Part shown: positions 1 to 8,941 of the stretch, one piece after another | Layout of the letters: each line of letters opens with the position of its first letter | Numbering within the stretch: position 1 is the stretch's first letter | NCBI GenBank assembly: GCA_018240695.1 | Contig: JAFEFH010000012.1 | Coordinates: forward strand, 1 to 42,204 | DNA length: 42,204 nt | Direction of reading: 5' to 3' | Origin: Pseudomonadota bacterium | Lineage (GTDB): Bacteria; Pseudomonadota; Alphaproteobacteria; Reyranellales; Reyranellaceae | Program-made: the position numbers and the translations under genes | The notes under the pieces: model-generated | Database searches by the model: none | What the model was told of the DNA's origin: nothing | What the model saw: the letters and a program-made list of their open reading frames with translations, nothing else

Positions 1-532
1 CCACGTCGAACCATGCCCCCAGCACCGGGCGCAGGTCGTCGCTCAAGGCGCGGCAGGCCGCGTCGGTCTTGCCCATGGCGAGCAGCTGCGCGCGCAGGTC
101 GACCACGAACTTCACGCCCTGCGGCACGCCCACGAACTCGCGCAGCAGCCGCACGTTGGGCGCCTCCAGCGCGCTCGCGAGGCTGCGCGCCGGCGCCTTG
201 GAGGCACGCCAGGCATCGACCTTGGCCAGCACCGCGTCGCGCGGCAGGCCGTATTCATGGGCGAGCGTCAGCAGGAACTTCTTGCGACCCGTCGCCGACA
301 GCGACAGGTAGGCCTGCCCCAGCTCGGCGGCGCGCGCCCGCCGCGCGGTCTCGCCGCCCTTGCCCTCGAGGCAGGCGTCGATGCGGCTCCTGAGGCGCGG
401 GACATCGTCGTCGGGAAGATCGGGACGCAGCGGTGCGCCTACGACCTCGCGGGCGCCACGGGCGGTTTCGATGAAGGCGTTGCGCAGGCGTTCGAGCGTG
501 CGGCCGGCGGTATTGGAGAAGGGAAGAGCCAT
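1..532 (-). CDS. malonyl-CoA decarboxylase, N-terminal part (runs off the left edge)
   Basis: The reading frame opens at the ATG at 532 (an in-frame stop lies just upstream) and is still open at base 1, giving about 177 residues. It begins MALPFSNTAGRTLERLRN. Near residues 130-150 it carries the stretch LREFVGVPQGVKFVVDLRA, which matches the conserved N-terminal helical domain of malonyl-CoA decarboxylases. These enzymes convert malonyl-CoA to acetyl-CoA and CO2. The catalytic GNAT-like C-terminal domain would lie outside the window. The gene follows the glutathione transferase on the same strand after 59 bases. No Shine-Dalgarno is obvious, but CATAAT (544-539) lies 6 bases before the ATG, so a leaderless transcript of its own is possible. 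Confidence 0.82.
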   Translation of the reverse strand, partial: MALPFSNTAGRTLERLRNAFIETARGAREVVGAPLRPDLPDDDVPRLRSRIDACLEGKGGETARRARAAELGQAYLSLSATGRKKFLLTLAHEYGLPRDAVLAKVDAWRASKAPARSLASALEAPNVRLLREFVGVPQGVKFVVDLRAQLLAMGKTDAACRALSDDLRPVLGAWFDV

Positions 533-591
533 GCGCCGATTATGTCATGCCGGATGTGTCATCGCAGTGGCGGCGTGCTCATTTCAGGAAT

Positions 592-1221
592 TCATTTCCA
601 ATGTGGCGGCAGGGTTTTTTGCACGATCGGCAGTTCGCGCATCCGGGCCGCCCAGGTCGCGACCCGGGGCGGCAGCAGGTCGGCGGGCATGGCGACCGGA
701 TTGCGCTGGCCGATCCGCTCGATCAGCGCGACCAGCGGGTAGAGCGTGAAATCCGCCGCCGACAGGCCGCCCACCAGATGGTCGCTGTCGAGGGCGGCCT
801 CCCAGTGCACCAGCTCGGCCCGCATCTTGTGCACGGCGGCGGCAATTTCCGTGGGCGACTTCTTCTCCATCACGGCTTCCAGCATGGTCTCCATCGGCGG
901 CGCGAAGTAGCTGTCGGCCTCGCGGATCAGGCGGCGCTGCGTGGCGCGTTCGCGCAAGTCGGCGGAGAACAGGCGCGCGCCGCCGGTCTTCTTCTCTTCG
1001 AGATACTCGACGATCGCCGCGGATTCGTAGAGCGCGAAGCCGCCATCGACGATCGCCGGCACCTTGTGGCGCGGATTGACCACCGTGTAGGCGGGCTTCT
1101 CGTGGTCGCCCGCGTCGAACGACAGCAGCTTGAAGGTGTAGGGGATGCCCTTGTGCTCGAGCGCGAGCCAGACGCGCCAGGCGAAGGGAGAACCGGAGCC
1201 GTAATAGAAATCGAGGGCCAT
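592..1221 (-). CDS. glutathione S-transferase family protein
   Basis: The 209-residue protein has the two-domain cytosolic GST layout. The N-terminal thioredoxin-like domain starts MALDFYYGSGSPFAWRV, with Ser residues at the usual catalytic position. It has the cis-proline glutathione-binding motif HKVPAIVD near residue 54 and YESAAIVEYLE near 65-75. An all-alpha C-terminal domain follows. Such enzymes conjugate or reduce electrophiles with glutathione in the cytoplasm. The start at 1221 is preferred over the upstream ATG at 1281 because the protein then begins at the family's first beta strand. Its ATG also overlaps the stop of the preceding glycosylase gene as TGATG, implying translational coupling. 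The substrate is unknown. Sitting behind two alkylation-repair genes, it may detoxify alkylating electrophiles (inference). Confidence 0.88.
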   Translation of the reverse strand: MALDFYYGSGSPFAWRVWLALEHKGIPYTFKLLSFDAGDHEKPAYTVVNPRHKVPAIVDGGFALYESAAIVEYLEEKKTGGARLFSADLRERATQRRLIREADSYFAPPMETMLEAVMEKKSPTEIAAAVHKMRAELVHWEAALDSDHLVGGLSAADFTLYPLVALIERIGQRNPVAMPADLLPPRVATWAARMRELPIVQKTLPPHWK

Positions 1222-1853
1222 CACTTCTGCTCCAATGCGCGCCAGAGATACCAGGAGGCGACCGTGCGGTAAGGCCGCCATTTCTCGCCGTGCCGCTCGA
1301 GGGTGCGCGGCGAGGGCAGGGTGCGCTTGCCGAAGGCGCGCGCATAGCCCTTGCGCAGGCTGTAATCGTCGAGCGGCAAGACATCCGGCCGGCCGAGCCG
1401 GAACATCAGGAACATCTCGGCGCTCCAGCGGCCGATGCCGCGCACCGTGACCAGCCGCTCGACCAGCTCGGCGTCGGCCAGGGTCACCGCCTCGTCGAGC
1501 GTCGGCAACGCGCCGCCGTGGACCTTGGCCGCGAGGTCCTGCACCGCCAGCACCTTGGCGCGCGACAGGCCGCAGCCGCGCAGCGCCGCGCCGTCGGCCT
1601 TCAGGATGTGGCGCGGCGTGAAGCCGTCTGTGGCACGCGGGAACAACGCCTCGACCCGGCCGTAGATCGTGGCCGCGGCCTTGTTGGAGAGCTGCTGGTA
1701 GACGATCGCCTCGGCCAGCGCGCCGAACAGGCTGCGCGACTGCTTCAGCTCCATGCGGAACGGGCCGATCGCGTCGATGACCGGCGCCAGCTCGGGATCG
1801 GCCTCGATCAGGTGCCGCACCGCCGCGCGCCGGTTGAAGCCGAAGCCGCTCAT
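1221..1853 (-). CDS. DNA-3-methyladenine glycosylase II (AlkA-type HhH-GPD)
   Basis: The 210-residue protein belongs to the HhH-GPD base-excision glycosylases, which remove alkylated purines from DNA. The hairpin-helix-hairpin is visible as VTVRGIGRWSAEMFLM (about 135-150). It is followed by PLDDYSLRKG, whose second Asp (about residue 163) corresponds to the catalytic Asp of AlkA. YQQLSNKAA near 52-60 is the conserved helix before it. The protein lacks the N-terminal TBP-like domain of E. coli AlkA, as many short bacterial homologues do. The ATG at 1853 lies 4 bases after the ogt stop. The longer frame reaching 1946 would overlap ogt and adds low-complexity sequence, so it is rejected. Confidence 0.9.
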   Translation of the reverse strand: MSGFGFNRRAAVRHLIEADPELAPVIDAIGPFRMELKQSRSLFGALAEAIVYQQLSNKAAATIYGRVEALFPRATDGFTPRHILKADGAALRGCGLSRAKVLAVQDLAAKVHGGALPTLDEAVTLADAELVERLVTVRGIGRWSAEMFLMFRLGRPDVLPLDDYSLRKGYARAFGKRTLPSPRTLERHGEKWRPYRTVASWYLWRALEQK

Positions 1854-1857
1854 GGCC

Positions 1858-2412
1858 CTAGGCGAGGCCCGCGAACAGCGGCCCGGCGCTGACGGCGGCC
1901 GCGCCCTCGATCTCGAGGATGCGCCGCTTGGTGCCGACGCCGCCATTGGCCGAGAAGCCGCCCATCTTGCCGTCGGCGCCCAGCACGCGGTGGCAGGGCA
2001 TCAGGATGGCGATCGGATTCTTGCCCATCGCCTGGCCGACCTCGCGCGATTCATGCGGCGCGCCGAGGCGCCTGGCGATCTCGCCGTAGGTCATGGTCTG
2101 GCCCGGCGGAATGGTGCGGGCGATCGCATAGGCGCGCTTGTGGAAGTCGGGCGAGGCGCCGAAGTCGAGCGCGACGTCCTCGAGGCTCACCTTCTCGCCG
2201 GCCAGCAGCCGCAGCACGCGGTCGATCACCGCCTGCATGGGCGCGGGCGCCGTGGGCTGCTCCGTGGCGCCCGGCCAGCGCTTGGCGATGCGCGCGCGCG
2301 TGGCGGCGGGGCTCGCCTCGGGCAGCCGCAGGCCCACGATCGTGTCCCCGGTCCAGACCAGGCTGCAAACGCCGATCGGCGTCTCGAACAGGGTGAAGGC
2401 GGGAACAGTCAT
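1858..2412 (-). CDS. ogt: methylated-DNA--[protein]-cysteine S-methyltransferase
   Basis: This 184-residue suicide repair protein transfers the methyl group of O6-methylguanine (and O4-methylthymine) to its own cysteine. The active-site motif PCHRV is present with Cys140. The DNA-binding helix-turn-helix region TMTYGEIARRLGAP (about 107-120) precedes it, and GGFSANGGVGTKRRILEIEG follows. There is no Ada-type N-terminal domain, so it is of the Ogt/MGMT class. It is the first gene of an ogt-glycosylase-GST run, which groups direct reversal and base excision of alkylation damage. The start codon lies inside the upstream region of btaA, which is transcribed the other way. Confidence 0.93.
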   Translation of the reverse strand: MTVPAFTLFETPIGVCSLVWTGDTIVGLRLPEASPAATRARIAKRWPGATEQPTAPAPMQAVIDRVLRLLAGEKVSLEDVALDFGASPDFHKRAYAIARTIPPGQTMTYGEIARRLGAPHESREVGQAMGKNPIAILMPCHRVLGADGKMGGFSANGGVGTKRRILEIEGAAAVSAGPLFAGLA

Positions 2413-2428
2413 GTCGCTACCTTGTCAT
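2412..2428 (+). promoter_or_regulatory. candidate Pho box upstream of btaA
   Basis: TGTCG (2412-2416) and TGTCA (2423-2427) recur with a period of exactly 11 nt, as in PhoB boxes (two TGTCA repeats 11 nt apart). About 11 of 18 positions fit the usual consensus. It lies some 60 bases before the btaA start codon and overlaps the ogt start on the other strand. No TATAAT-like hexamer sits at the ideal distance; TAATGT at 2450-2455 is the nearest. This is a call by eye, supported mainly by the expected phosphate control of btaA. Confidence 0.4.
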
Positions 2429-2488
2429 CAAACCGGCACGGACGCCCCGTAATGTTGGGGCGGTCGTTGTTAGTTTGGAGTCCCTGGC

Positions 2489-3721
2489 GTGATCTATCCG
2501 CGGGCCGAGAGCGATGTGCGGCTGAGCCGGGCGGTCCGCCGCCATCGGGCGCTGAGCCGGGAAGGGCTGCTGGAGCGGCTGTTCGAGCGGATGTTCCACG
2601 GGCTGGTCTACGCCCAGATCTGGGAAGACCCCGAAATCGACCTCGAGGCGCTGGAATTGCGGCCCGACAGCCATGTCGTGGCCATCGCCTCGGGCAGCTG
2701 CAACGTTCTCTCCTATCTGACCGCCGATCCCGCGCGCATCACGGCGGTCGATCTCAGCCAGGCCCACGTGGCGCTCGGCCGGCTGAAGCTGGTGGCGGCG
2801 CGTCGCCTGCCGGCGTGGGAGGATTTCCACCGCTTCTTTGGCGCGGCCGACGACCGCGCCAACATCGATGTCTTCGACCGGCTGATCGCCCCGCACCTCG
2901 ATGCCGGGAGCCTGGCCTACTGGAACGGCCGCAGCCTGCATCGGCTGGGCCGCCGCCGGATCTCGATCTTCGCGCGCAACGCCTACCGCCACGGCGCGCT
3001 CGGCCGCTTCATCGGCCTCGCCCATGCCGTGGCGCGCGCCCATGGCGTGCGGCTCGGCGATCTCCTGTCCGCGCGGACGCTGGAAGAACAGCGGCGTTTC
3101 TTCGAGACCATGCTGGCGCCGCTGTTCGACCGTCCCGCGGTGCGCTGGGCGACCTCCAATCGCCTGTCGCTCTACGGGCTCGGCATCCCGCCGGCGCAGT
3201 ACGCCGCACTGGCCGGCGACCGCGACATGCGGCATGTGCTGCGCGAGCGGGTCGAGCGCCTGTCCTGCGGCTTCAGCCTGGCCGACAACTACTTCGCCTG
3301 GCAGGCCTTCGGCCGCGGCTATGGGGACGGGCGCGACGCGCCGCTGCCGCCGTATCTCCGCGCCGAACATTTCTGGACGGTGCGCACGCGCGCCGACCGG
3401 GTCGAGGTGATCAACCGCTCGATCACCGAATATCTCGCGGCCTGTCCCGCCCGGTCGCGCGACCGCTACGTGCTGCTCGACGCGCAGGACTGGATGACCG
3501 ACGCGCAACTGGGCGCCCTCTGGACCGAGATCACGCGCACCGCGCGGCCGGGCGCGCGCGTGATCTTCCGGACCGCGGCCGAGCCCTCGCTGCTGCCGGG
3601 CCGCATCGATCCGGCGTTGCTCGCGCGCTGGCGCTACGAGGAAGAGGCGTCGCGCGCCTTCACCCGGCGCGACCGCTCCGCGATCTATGGCGGCTTCCAT
3701 CTCTATGTGTTGGGCGACTGA
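2489..3721 (+). CDS. btaA: S-adenosylmethionine:diacylglycerol 3-amino-3-carboxypropyltransferase (BtaA, DUF3419)
   Basis: BtaA transfers the aminocarboxypropyl group of S-adenosylmethionine to diacylglycerol, giving diacylglyceryl-homoserine. This is the first step to the betaine lipid DGTS at the inner membrane. The 410-residue length fits the DUF3419 family. Visible family features are LVYAQIWEDPEID (about 39-51), the SAM-binding loop VAIASGSCNVLSYL (64-77), AVDLSQAHVALGRLK (86-100) and LADNYFAWQAFGRGY (about 265-280). The start is a GTG with TTTGGAG 8 bases upstream. It is followed after 3 bases by btaB, as in Rhodobacter sphaeroides. Phosphate starvation is the usual inducer in other bacteria, and a possible Pho box lies upstream. 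Confidence 0.9.
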   Translation: MIYPRAESDVRLSRAVRRHRALSREGLLERLFERMFHGLVYAQIWEDPEIDLEALELRPDSHVVAIASGSCNVLSYLTADPARITAVDLSQAHVALGRLKLVAARRLPAWEDFHRFFGAADDRANIDVFDRLIAPHLDAGSLAYWNGRSLHRLGRRRISIFARNAYRHGALGRFIGLAHAVARAHGVRLGDLLSARTLEEQRRFFETMLAPLFDRPAVRWATSNRLSLYGLGIPPAQYAALAGDRDMRHVLRERVERLSCGFSLADNYFAWQAFGRGYGDGRDAPLPPYLRAEHFWTVRTRADRVEVINRSITEYLAACPARSRDRYVLLDAQDWMTDAQLGALWTEITRTARPGARVIFRTAAEPSLLPGRIDPALLARWRYEEEASRAFTRRDRSAIYGGFHLYVLGD

Positions 3722-3724
3722 CCG

Positions 3725-4420
3725 GTGAGCGACGCCGCCGTGTCCGCCGACCTGATGGATCGCCTCTACCGCAGCCAGCGCCATATCTACGATGTCACAC
3801 GCAAGTATTTCCTGCTGGGCCGCGACCGCCTGATCGCGCGGCTGGCGCCGCCGCCCGGCGGCCGCGTGCTCGAGATCGGCTGCGGCACGGCGCGCAACCT
3901 CGTGCGGGCCGCGCACGTCTGGCCCGACGCCGACTTCTTCGGCATCGACATCTCGCACGAGATGCTTGACACCGCGCGCCAGGTCGTGGTGCGCCGCGGG
4001 CTCACCGCGCACATCCAGCTCGCCCACGGCGACGCCACGCGCTTCGATCCCGCCCTGCTGTTCGGCGTGCCGGGCTTCTCGCGCATCTTCATCTCCTACA
4101 GCCTGTCGATGATCCCCGGCTGGCGCACGGTGCTGGGCCAGGCCGCCGCCTGCCTGCTGCCGGGCGGCGAGATCCATATCGTCGATTTCGGCGGCCAGGA
4201 GCGGCTGCCGCGCTGGTTCAAGGCAGGCCTGCGCCGATGGCTGGCCTTGTTCCATGTCCGGCCGCGCGACGATCTGGAGCGGGAATTGACCGATCTGGCC
4301 CGCCGGCGGGGCCTGTCGTGCTCCATCGAGCGCCCCTATCGCGGCTATGCCCAACATGCCGTTCTCGGCATGGCCCCCCTGCCCGGGGAGCATTGGGCGG
4401 GGCATTGGCAAGCCCCCTGA
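3725..4420 (+). CDS. btaB: diacylglyceryl-homoserine N-methyltransferase (BtaB)
   Basis: BtaB trimethylates the homoserine amino group of the BtaA product to form DGTS, using three S-adenosylmethionines. The 231-residue class I methyltransferase has the BtaB-typical N-terminus QRHIYDVTRKYFLLGRDRLI (18-37). Its SAM motif I is VLEIGCGTARNL (48-59) and motif II is FFGIDISHEML (about 75-85). The GTG start lies 3 bases after the btaA stop, so the two genes are certainly cotranscribed and probably coupled. Motif and context together make the specific assignment firm; a generic methyltransferase is the fallback. Confidence 0.87.
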   Translation: MSDAAVSADLMDRLYRSQRHIYDVTRKYFLLGRDRLIARLAPPPGGRVLEIGCGTARNLVRAAHVWPDADFFGIDISHEMLDTARQVVVRRGLTAHIQLAHGDATRFDPALLFGVPGFSRIFISYSLSMIPGWRTVLGQAAACLLPGGEIHIVDFGGQERLPRWFKAGLRRWLALFHVRPRDDLERELTDLARRRGLSCSIERPYRGYAQHAVLGMAPLPGEHWAGHWQAP

Positions 4421-4469
4421 GACGATGCTAACCGGCTAGGGACGACTGTTTCATGGGAGTTCCGCCGAG

Positions 4470-5672
<1,203 letters not shown>

Positions 5673-5680
5673 AAATCCCC

Positions 5681-5780
5681 GTCATCCCGAGCGTAGCCGA
5701 GGGACCTTATCATATCGGTGGCAGCGGAAGAGCAGGTCCCTCCACTGCGCCTCGCTGCGCTCGGCTCCGGTCGGGATGAC
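5681..5780. repeat. dispersed palindromic repeat (REP-like) between thiolase and OmpA genes
   Basis: GTCATCCCGA (5681-5690) and TCGGGATGAC (5771-5780) are a perfect 10-bp inverted pair. Inside them AGGGACCT (5700-5707) pairs with AGGTCCCT (5734-5741). The whole forms a roughly 100-base imperfect hairpin. Sequence of this type (GTCATCCCGAGCG...GAGGGACCT) is a familiar short interspersed repeat of GC-rich alphaproteobacteria. It has no coding content and may act as a transcript-end structure for the thiolase gene. Confidence 0.7.
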
Positions 5781-5804
5781 GAAGTTTTATCTATGAGGTT
5801 TTCC

Positions 5805-6881
5805 ATGCGCATCTCGTGCCGGTTGCTCGTCGTCGCCCTCATATTCCTTGCCTCGACCGCGCAGGCGCAGGTCGATCCCCGGTTCACCAAGGTCCTCGGC
5901 AGCAATGCGCCGGGGTCGGGAGACCAGCTGCTGCCGCGTTATGCCGGGTCCTTCATCCTGGCGCAGACGCGCAAGGACTTCGACGAACTCGCCCTGCCGC
6001 TCGGCAAGGCGATCGGCGCTTCCTACAACAGCGACACCGACAAGCTGCGCTATGAGAAGACGCAGACGGTCGAGGGCCGGCTGACGCGCACCGTCTATGT
6101 CGTGCCACCGGGCCGCTCGACACTGGAAGTGCTGCGCAACTACACCAACGAGCTCGAGGCCAAGGGCGCCAAGACGCTGTTCCAGTGCAGCAAGGCGGAG
6201 TGCGGCGAGGAGTTTCACAAGCTGCACGGCGCGCCGCGCGCGCTTAAGCCCGAGGGCACGGCCTACGACCGCGAGCGCCGCGACCTGACGCGCAACGTGC
6301 TGGAATATGTCGATCCCAACGCCGACCAGCGGCTGTGGGTCGGCCAGTTCACGCCGCCGAACGGCGGCGACGCCTATGTCTCGATCTATGTCGCGACCCA
6401 GACCGGCGGCTCGAACGGCGACGTCTCGGAGGCGCTGAAGGGCCGCGTGCTGGTGATGCTCGACGTGCTCGAGACCAAGGCGATGCAGACCAATCTCGCT
6501 TTCGTGTCGGCCGAGCAGATCGGCGGCGCGCTGGGCAAGGACGGCAGGGTCGCGCTCTACGGCATCCTGTTCGACTTCGACAAGGCCGACATCAAGCCGG
6601 AGTCCGACAAGCAGCTTGCTGAGATGGCCAACCTCCTGAAGTCGAGCGCCGGTCTCAAGGTCTTCATCGTGGGTCACACCGACAACAAGGGCACGCTCGC
6701 CTACAACACCGACCTCTCGCAGCGTCGCGCCGACGCGGTCGCGAAGGCGCTGGCCACGCGCTTCGGCATCGCCGCCGACCGCCTGGTGAGCAAGGGCGTC
6801 GGCCCGCTCAGCCCGCTCGCACCCAACGACACCGAGGACGGCCAGGCCAAGAACCGGCGGGTGGAACTGGTGCGGCAGTGA
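5805..6881 (+). CDS. OmpA family protein (probable DUF4892 domain plus OmpA C-terminal domain)
   Basis: The 358-residue envelope protein starts with a signal peptide (MRISCRLLVVALIFLASTAQA, cleavage before Q). A roughly 210-residue central region of DUF4892 type has VYVVPPGRSTLEVLRNYTNE and FQCSKAECG. The C-terminal OmpA peptidoglycan-binding domain occupies the last 115 residues (LFDFDKADIKPES, VGHTDNKGT, LSQRRADAVAKAL, NRRVELV). It should sit in the periplasm or outer membrane and bind diaminopimelate in the wall. ATG 5805 is chosen because GAGG lies 6 bases upstream; ATG 5793 is an in-frame alternative adding four residues. No partner gene is adjacent. Confidence 0.85.
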   Translation: MRISCRLLVVALIFLASTAQAQVDPRFTKVLGSNAPGSGDQLLPRYAGSFILAQTRKDFDELALPLGKAIGASYNSDTDKLRYEKTQTVEGRLTRTVYVVPPGRSTLEVLRNYTNELEAKGAKTLFQCSKAECGEEFHKLHGAPRALKPEGTAYDRERRDLTRNVLEYVDPNADQRLWVGQFTPPNGGDAYVSIYVATQTGGSNGDVSEALKGRVLVMLDVLETKAMQTNLAFVSAEQIGGALGKDGRVALYGILFDFDKADIKPESDKQLAEMANLLKSSAGLKVFIVGHTDNKGTLAYNTDLSQRRADAVAKALATRFGIAADRLVSKGVGPLSPLAPNDTEDGQAKNRRVELVRQ

Positions 6882-6884
6882 CTT

Positions 6885-6915
6885 GACAAATATTGCGGAT
6901 TATGCAATATTTGTC
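6885..6915. other. perfect 12-bp palindrome in AT-rich intergenic DNA
   Basis: GACAAATATTGC (6885-6896) and GCAATATTTGTC (6904-6915) are perfect inverted repeats around a 7-base centre. The site starts 3 bases after the ompA-family stop codon and is far more AT-rich than its surroundings. It overlaps TTGACA (6883-6888), which resembles a -35 box. It has the look of an operator, or of a transcript-end hairpin without a clear U-run. Confidence 0.5.
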
Positions 6916-6998
6916 GGCCGCTCTATCCATCGTGAAATCAGCCGCCGATCCCTGAAACACAAGGGCTGGTAGGCCGTTTTATCCCAATGTTATTTAAA

Positions 6999-7017
6999 CG
7001 GTTACCTGCGGTAACCG
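6999..7017. other. short stem-loop
   Basis: CGGTTACC (6999-7006) and GGTAACCG (7010-7017) form an 8-bp perfect stem with a 3-base loop (TGC). It lies in the geneless region 6882-7187 between convergent genes and could be a terminator stem or part of a small transcript. Confidence 0.35.
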
Positions 7018-7059
7018 CACTATATGTTGTGGTGAGCCAGAGACCGTCTCTTTCAGACT

Positions 7060-7159
7060 CCTCTCCCCCGCGAGGGGGAGAGGTTGGGTGAGGGGGCGTA
7101 CACGCGGTGGGTCTTCGCGAGTCCCCCTCACCTAGCCTCTCCCCCTGCGGGGGGAGAGG
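7060..7159. repeat. composite palindromic dispersed repeat
   Basis: Two near-identical hairpins, 7060-7083 and 7136-7159, each have arms CCTCTCCCCC and GGGGGAGAGG with a 4-base loop. Between them GGTGAGGGGG (7087-7096) pairs with CCCCCTCACC (7123-7132), so the whole 100 bases can fold as one large cruciform. This sequence style is a common dispersed repeat of alphaproteobacterial intergenic regions. Together with the two smaller palindromes it is all that was found between 6882 and 7187; no gene is visible there. Confidence 0.7.
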
Positions 7160-7187
7160 AACATGAGAGAGAAGAGGCGAGGCCCCT

Positions 7188-7796
7188 CTAAGCCGTCGCG
7201 TTCAGGTTGATGCCGGCCTGGCGCATGTCGGTGAGCATGCGCTTGCGGCTGCCGTCGAGGTCGATGGCGGCGGTGGCCTCGACCACCACGGCGACGTCGA
7301 AGCCCGCCTGGCGCGCGTCGATCGCCGACCACGCCACGCAGTAGTCGAGCGCGAGGCCGCAGAAGACCAGCTTGGTGAAGCCGCGCGCCTTCAGGTAGCC
7401 GTCGAGGCCGGTGCGCGTCATGCGGTCGTTCTCGCGGAACGCCGAGTAGGAATCGATGCCGGGGTGATAGCCCTTGCGCACGATGGTCTGCGCGCGCACC
7501 GCGTCGAGCTCGGGATGGAACTCCGCGCCCGGCGTGCCCTGCACGCAGTGGTCCGGCCACAGCGTCTGCGGACCGTAGGAGAACTTCGCGGTGGTGAAGG
7601 GCGCTGCGTCCTTCCACGCGCTGGCGAAGGAGGCGTGGCGCGGCGGATGCCAGTCCTGCGTGAGGATGATGTGGTCGTGGCGGCCGATCAGTCGGTTGAC
7701 CAGGGGAAGGATGGCGTTGGCGCCCGGCACGGCGAGGGCGCCGCCGTCGCAAAAATCGTTCTGCATGTCGACGACAATCAATGCCTCGTTCGGCAT
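7188..7796 (-). CDS. pncA: nicotinamidase (PncA-type isochorismatase-fold hydrolase)
   Basis: The enzyme deamidates nicotinamide to nicotinate for NAD salvage in the cytoplasm. The 202-residue protein has the catalytic triad Asp10 (IVVDMQNDF), Lys108 (VRKGYHPGIDSYS) and Cys153 (GLALDYCV). Asp48 and His50 (TQDWHP) and His83 (WPDHCVQGT) are metal ligands. Two starts are possible. ATG 7796 has GGGGAG 6 bases upstream and gives the usual PncA N-terminus, so it is chosen. ATG 7811 overlaps the tgt stop as TAATG and would add five residues. Pyrazinamidase activity usually accompanies this family. Confidence 0.9.
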   Translation of the reverse strand: MPNEALIVVDMQNDFCDGGALAVPGANAILPLVNRLIGRHDHIILTQDWHPPRHASFASAWKDAAPFTTAKFSYGPQTLWPDHCVQGTPGAEFHPELDAVRAQTIVRKGYHPGIDSYSAFRENDRMTRTGLDGYLKARGFTKLVFCGLALDYCVAWSAIDARQAGFDVAVVVEATAAIDLDGSRKRMLTDMRQAGINLNATA

Positions 7797-7810
7797 TCCG
7801 CTGCTCCCCA

Positions 7811-8941
7811 TTACGCTACAAGAGGTTCGATATCTCCTCGCCCTTGTTCCTCCTCGAATGCGGCGATGTAGTGGCCGAGTGCGCCGCGCTCGATGCTCTC
7901 GCGCAGCCCGCGCATGATGTCCTGATAGTAGTGGAGATTGTGCCAGGTCAGCAGCATCGCGCCGAGGATCTCGTCGGCGCGGATGAGGTGATGGAGATAG
8001 GCGCGGCTGTGATGCGTGCAGGCGGGACACGCGCACGCGGCATCGATCGGCCGCGGATCGTCGCGATGACGCGCGTTGCGCATGTTGAGCTCGCCGCGCC
8101 GCGTGAAGGCCTGCGCGGTGCGGCCGGCGCGCGTCGGCATCACGCAATCGAACATGTCGATGCCGCGCTTCACCGCGCCCACGATGTCGGCGGGCCGGCC
8201 CACGCCCATCAGATAGCGCGGCCGGTCGGCGGGCAGTTGTGGCAAGGTTGTGTCCAGCGTGGCGAACATCGCCTCCTGGCCCTCGCCGACGGCGAGGCCG
8301 CCCACGGCATAGCCGTCGAAGCCGATGTCGGTCAGCGCGCGCACGCTCTCGGCGCGCAGGGCGGGGAAGGTGCTGCCCTGGACGATGCCGAACAGGCCGT
8401 AGCCGGGGCGGTCCCGGAAGGCGCGCTTGCCGCGCTCGGCCCACTTCATCGACAGCCGCATGGAGAAGGCCGCCGCCGGCTCCTCGACCGGCCAGGTCGT
8501 GCACTCGTCGAACGACATGGTGATGTCGGCGTCGAGCAGGTGCTGGATCTCGATCGAGCGCGCGGGCGTCAGGCGGTGCTGCGAGCCGTCGGAGGGCGAG
8601 CGGAAGGTGACGCCGTCGGCGTCGAGCTTGCGCAGCTCCTTCAGCGACATGACCTGGAAGCCGCCCGAGTCGGTGAGGATGGGCTTGGGCCAGTTCATGA
8701 ACTTGTGCAGGCCGCCCAGGGCCGCGACGCGCTCGGCGCCGGGCTTCAGCATCAGGTGGAAGGTGTTGCCGAGCACGATCTCCGCCCCGGTCTCGGCGAC
8801 CGATTGCGGCAGCATCGCCTTCACGGTGCCAGCGGTGCCGACCGGCATGAAGGCCGGCGTCTCGACCGTGCCATGCGCCGTCGCGAGACGGCCGCGGCGG
8901 GCGGCGCCGTCGGTGGCGAGAAGCTCGAAGGAGAGGCTCAT
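7811..8941 (-). CDS. tgt: queuine tRNA-ribosyltransferase (tRNA-guanine transglycosylase)
   Basis: Tgt replaces guanine 34 of GUN-anticodon tRNAs with preQ1 in queuosine synthesis. The 376-residue protein carries [12 protein letters not shown] (Asp that binds and protonates the base), [15 protein letters not shown] (with the nucleophilic Asp) and the zinc site CACPAC followed by the His in [10 protein letters not shown]. All four zinc ligands are present. Its ATG overlaps the queA stop by four bases (ATGA), so queA and tgt are coupled as in many bacteria. The much longer frame reaching 9271 would run through queA and is rejected. Confidence 0.97.
   Translation of the reverse strand: MSLSFELLATDGAARRGRLATAHGTVETPAFMPVGTAGTVKAMLPQSVAETGAEIVLGNTFHLMLKPGAERVAALGGLHKFMNWPKPILTDSGGFQVMSLKELRKLDADGVTFRSPSDGSQHRLTPARSIEIQHLLDADITMSFDECTTWPVEEPAAAFSMRLSMKWAERGKRAFRDRPGYGLFGIVQGSTFPALRAESVRALTDIGFDGYAVGGLAVGEGQEAMFATLDTTLPQLPADRPRYLMGVGRPADIVGAVKRGIDMFDCVMPTRAGRTAQAFTRRGELNMRNARHRDDPRPIDAACACPACTHHSRAYLHHLIRADEILGAMLLTWHNLHYYQDIMRGLRESIERGALGHYIAAFEEEQGRGDIEPLVA

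Noticed and set aside
2417-4411. 664-codon open frame on the minus strand
   Set aside because: It is antisense to btaA and btaB, which are well supported; its composition is that of a shadow frame.
6882-7187. CRISPR-like or insertion-sequence remnant
   Set aside because: The repeats are palindromic and only two copies occur, with no spacers, cas genes or transposase fragments.
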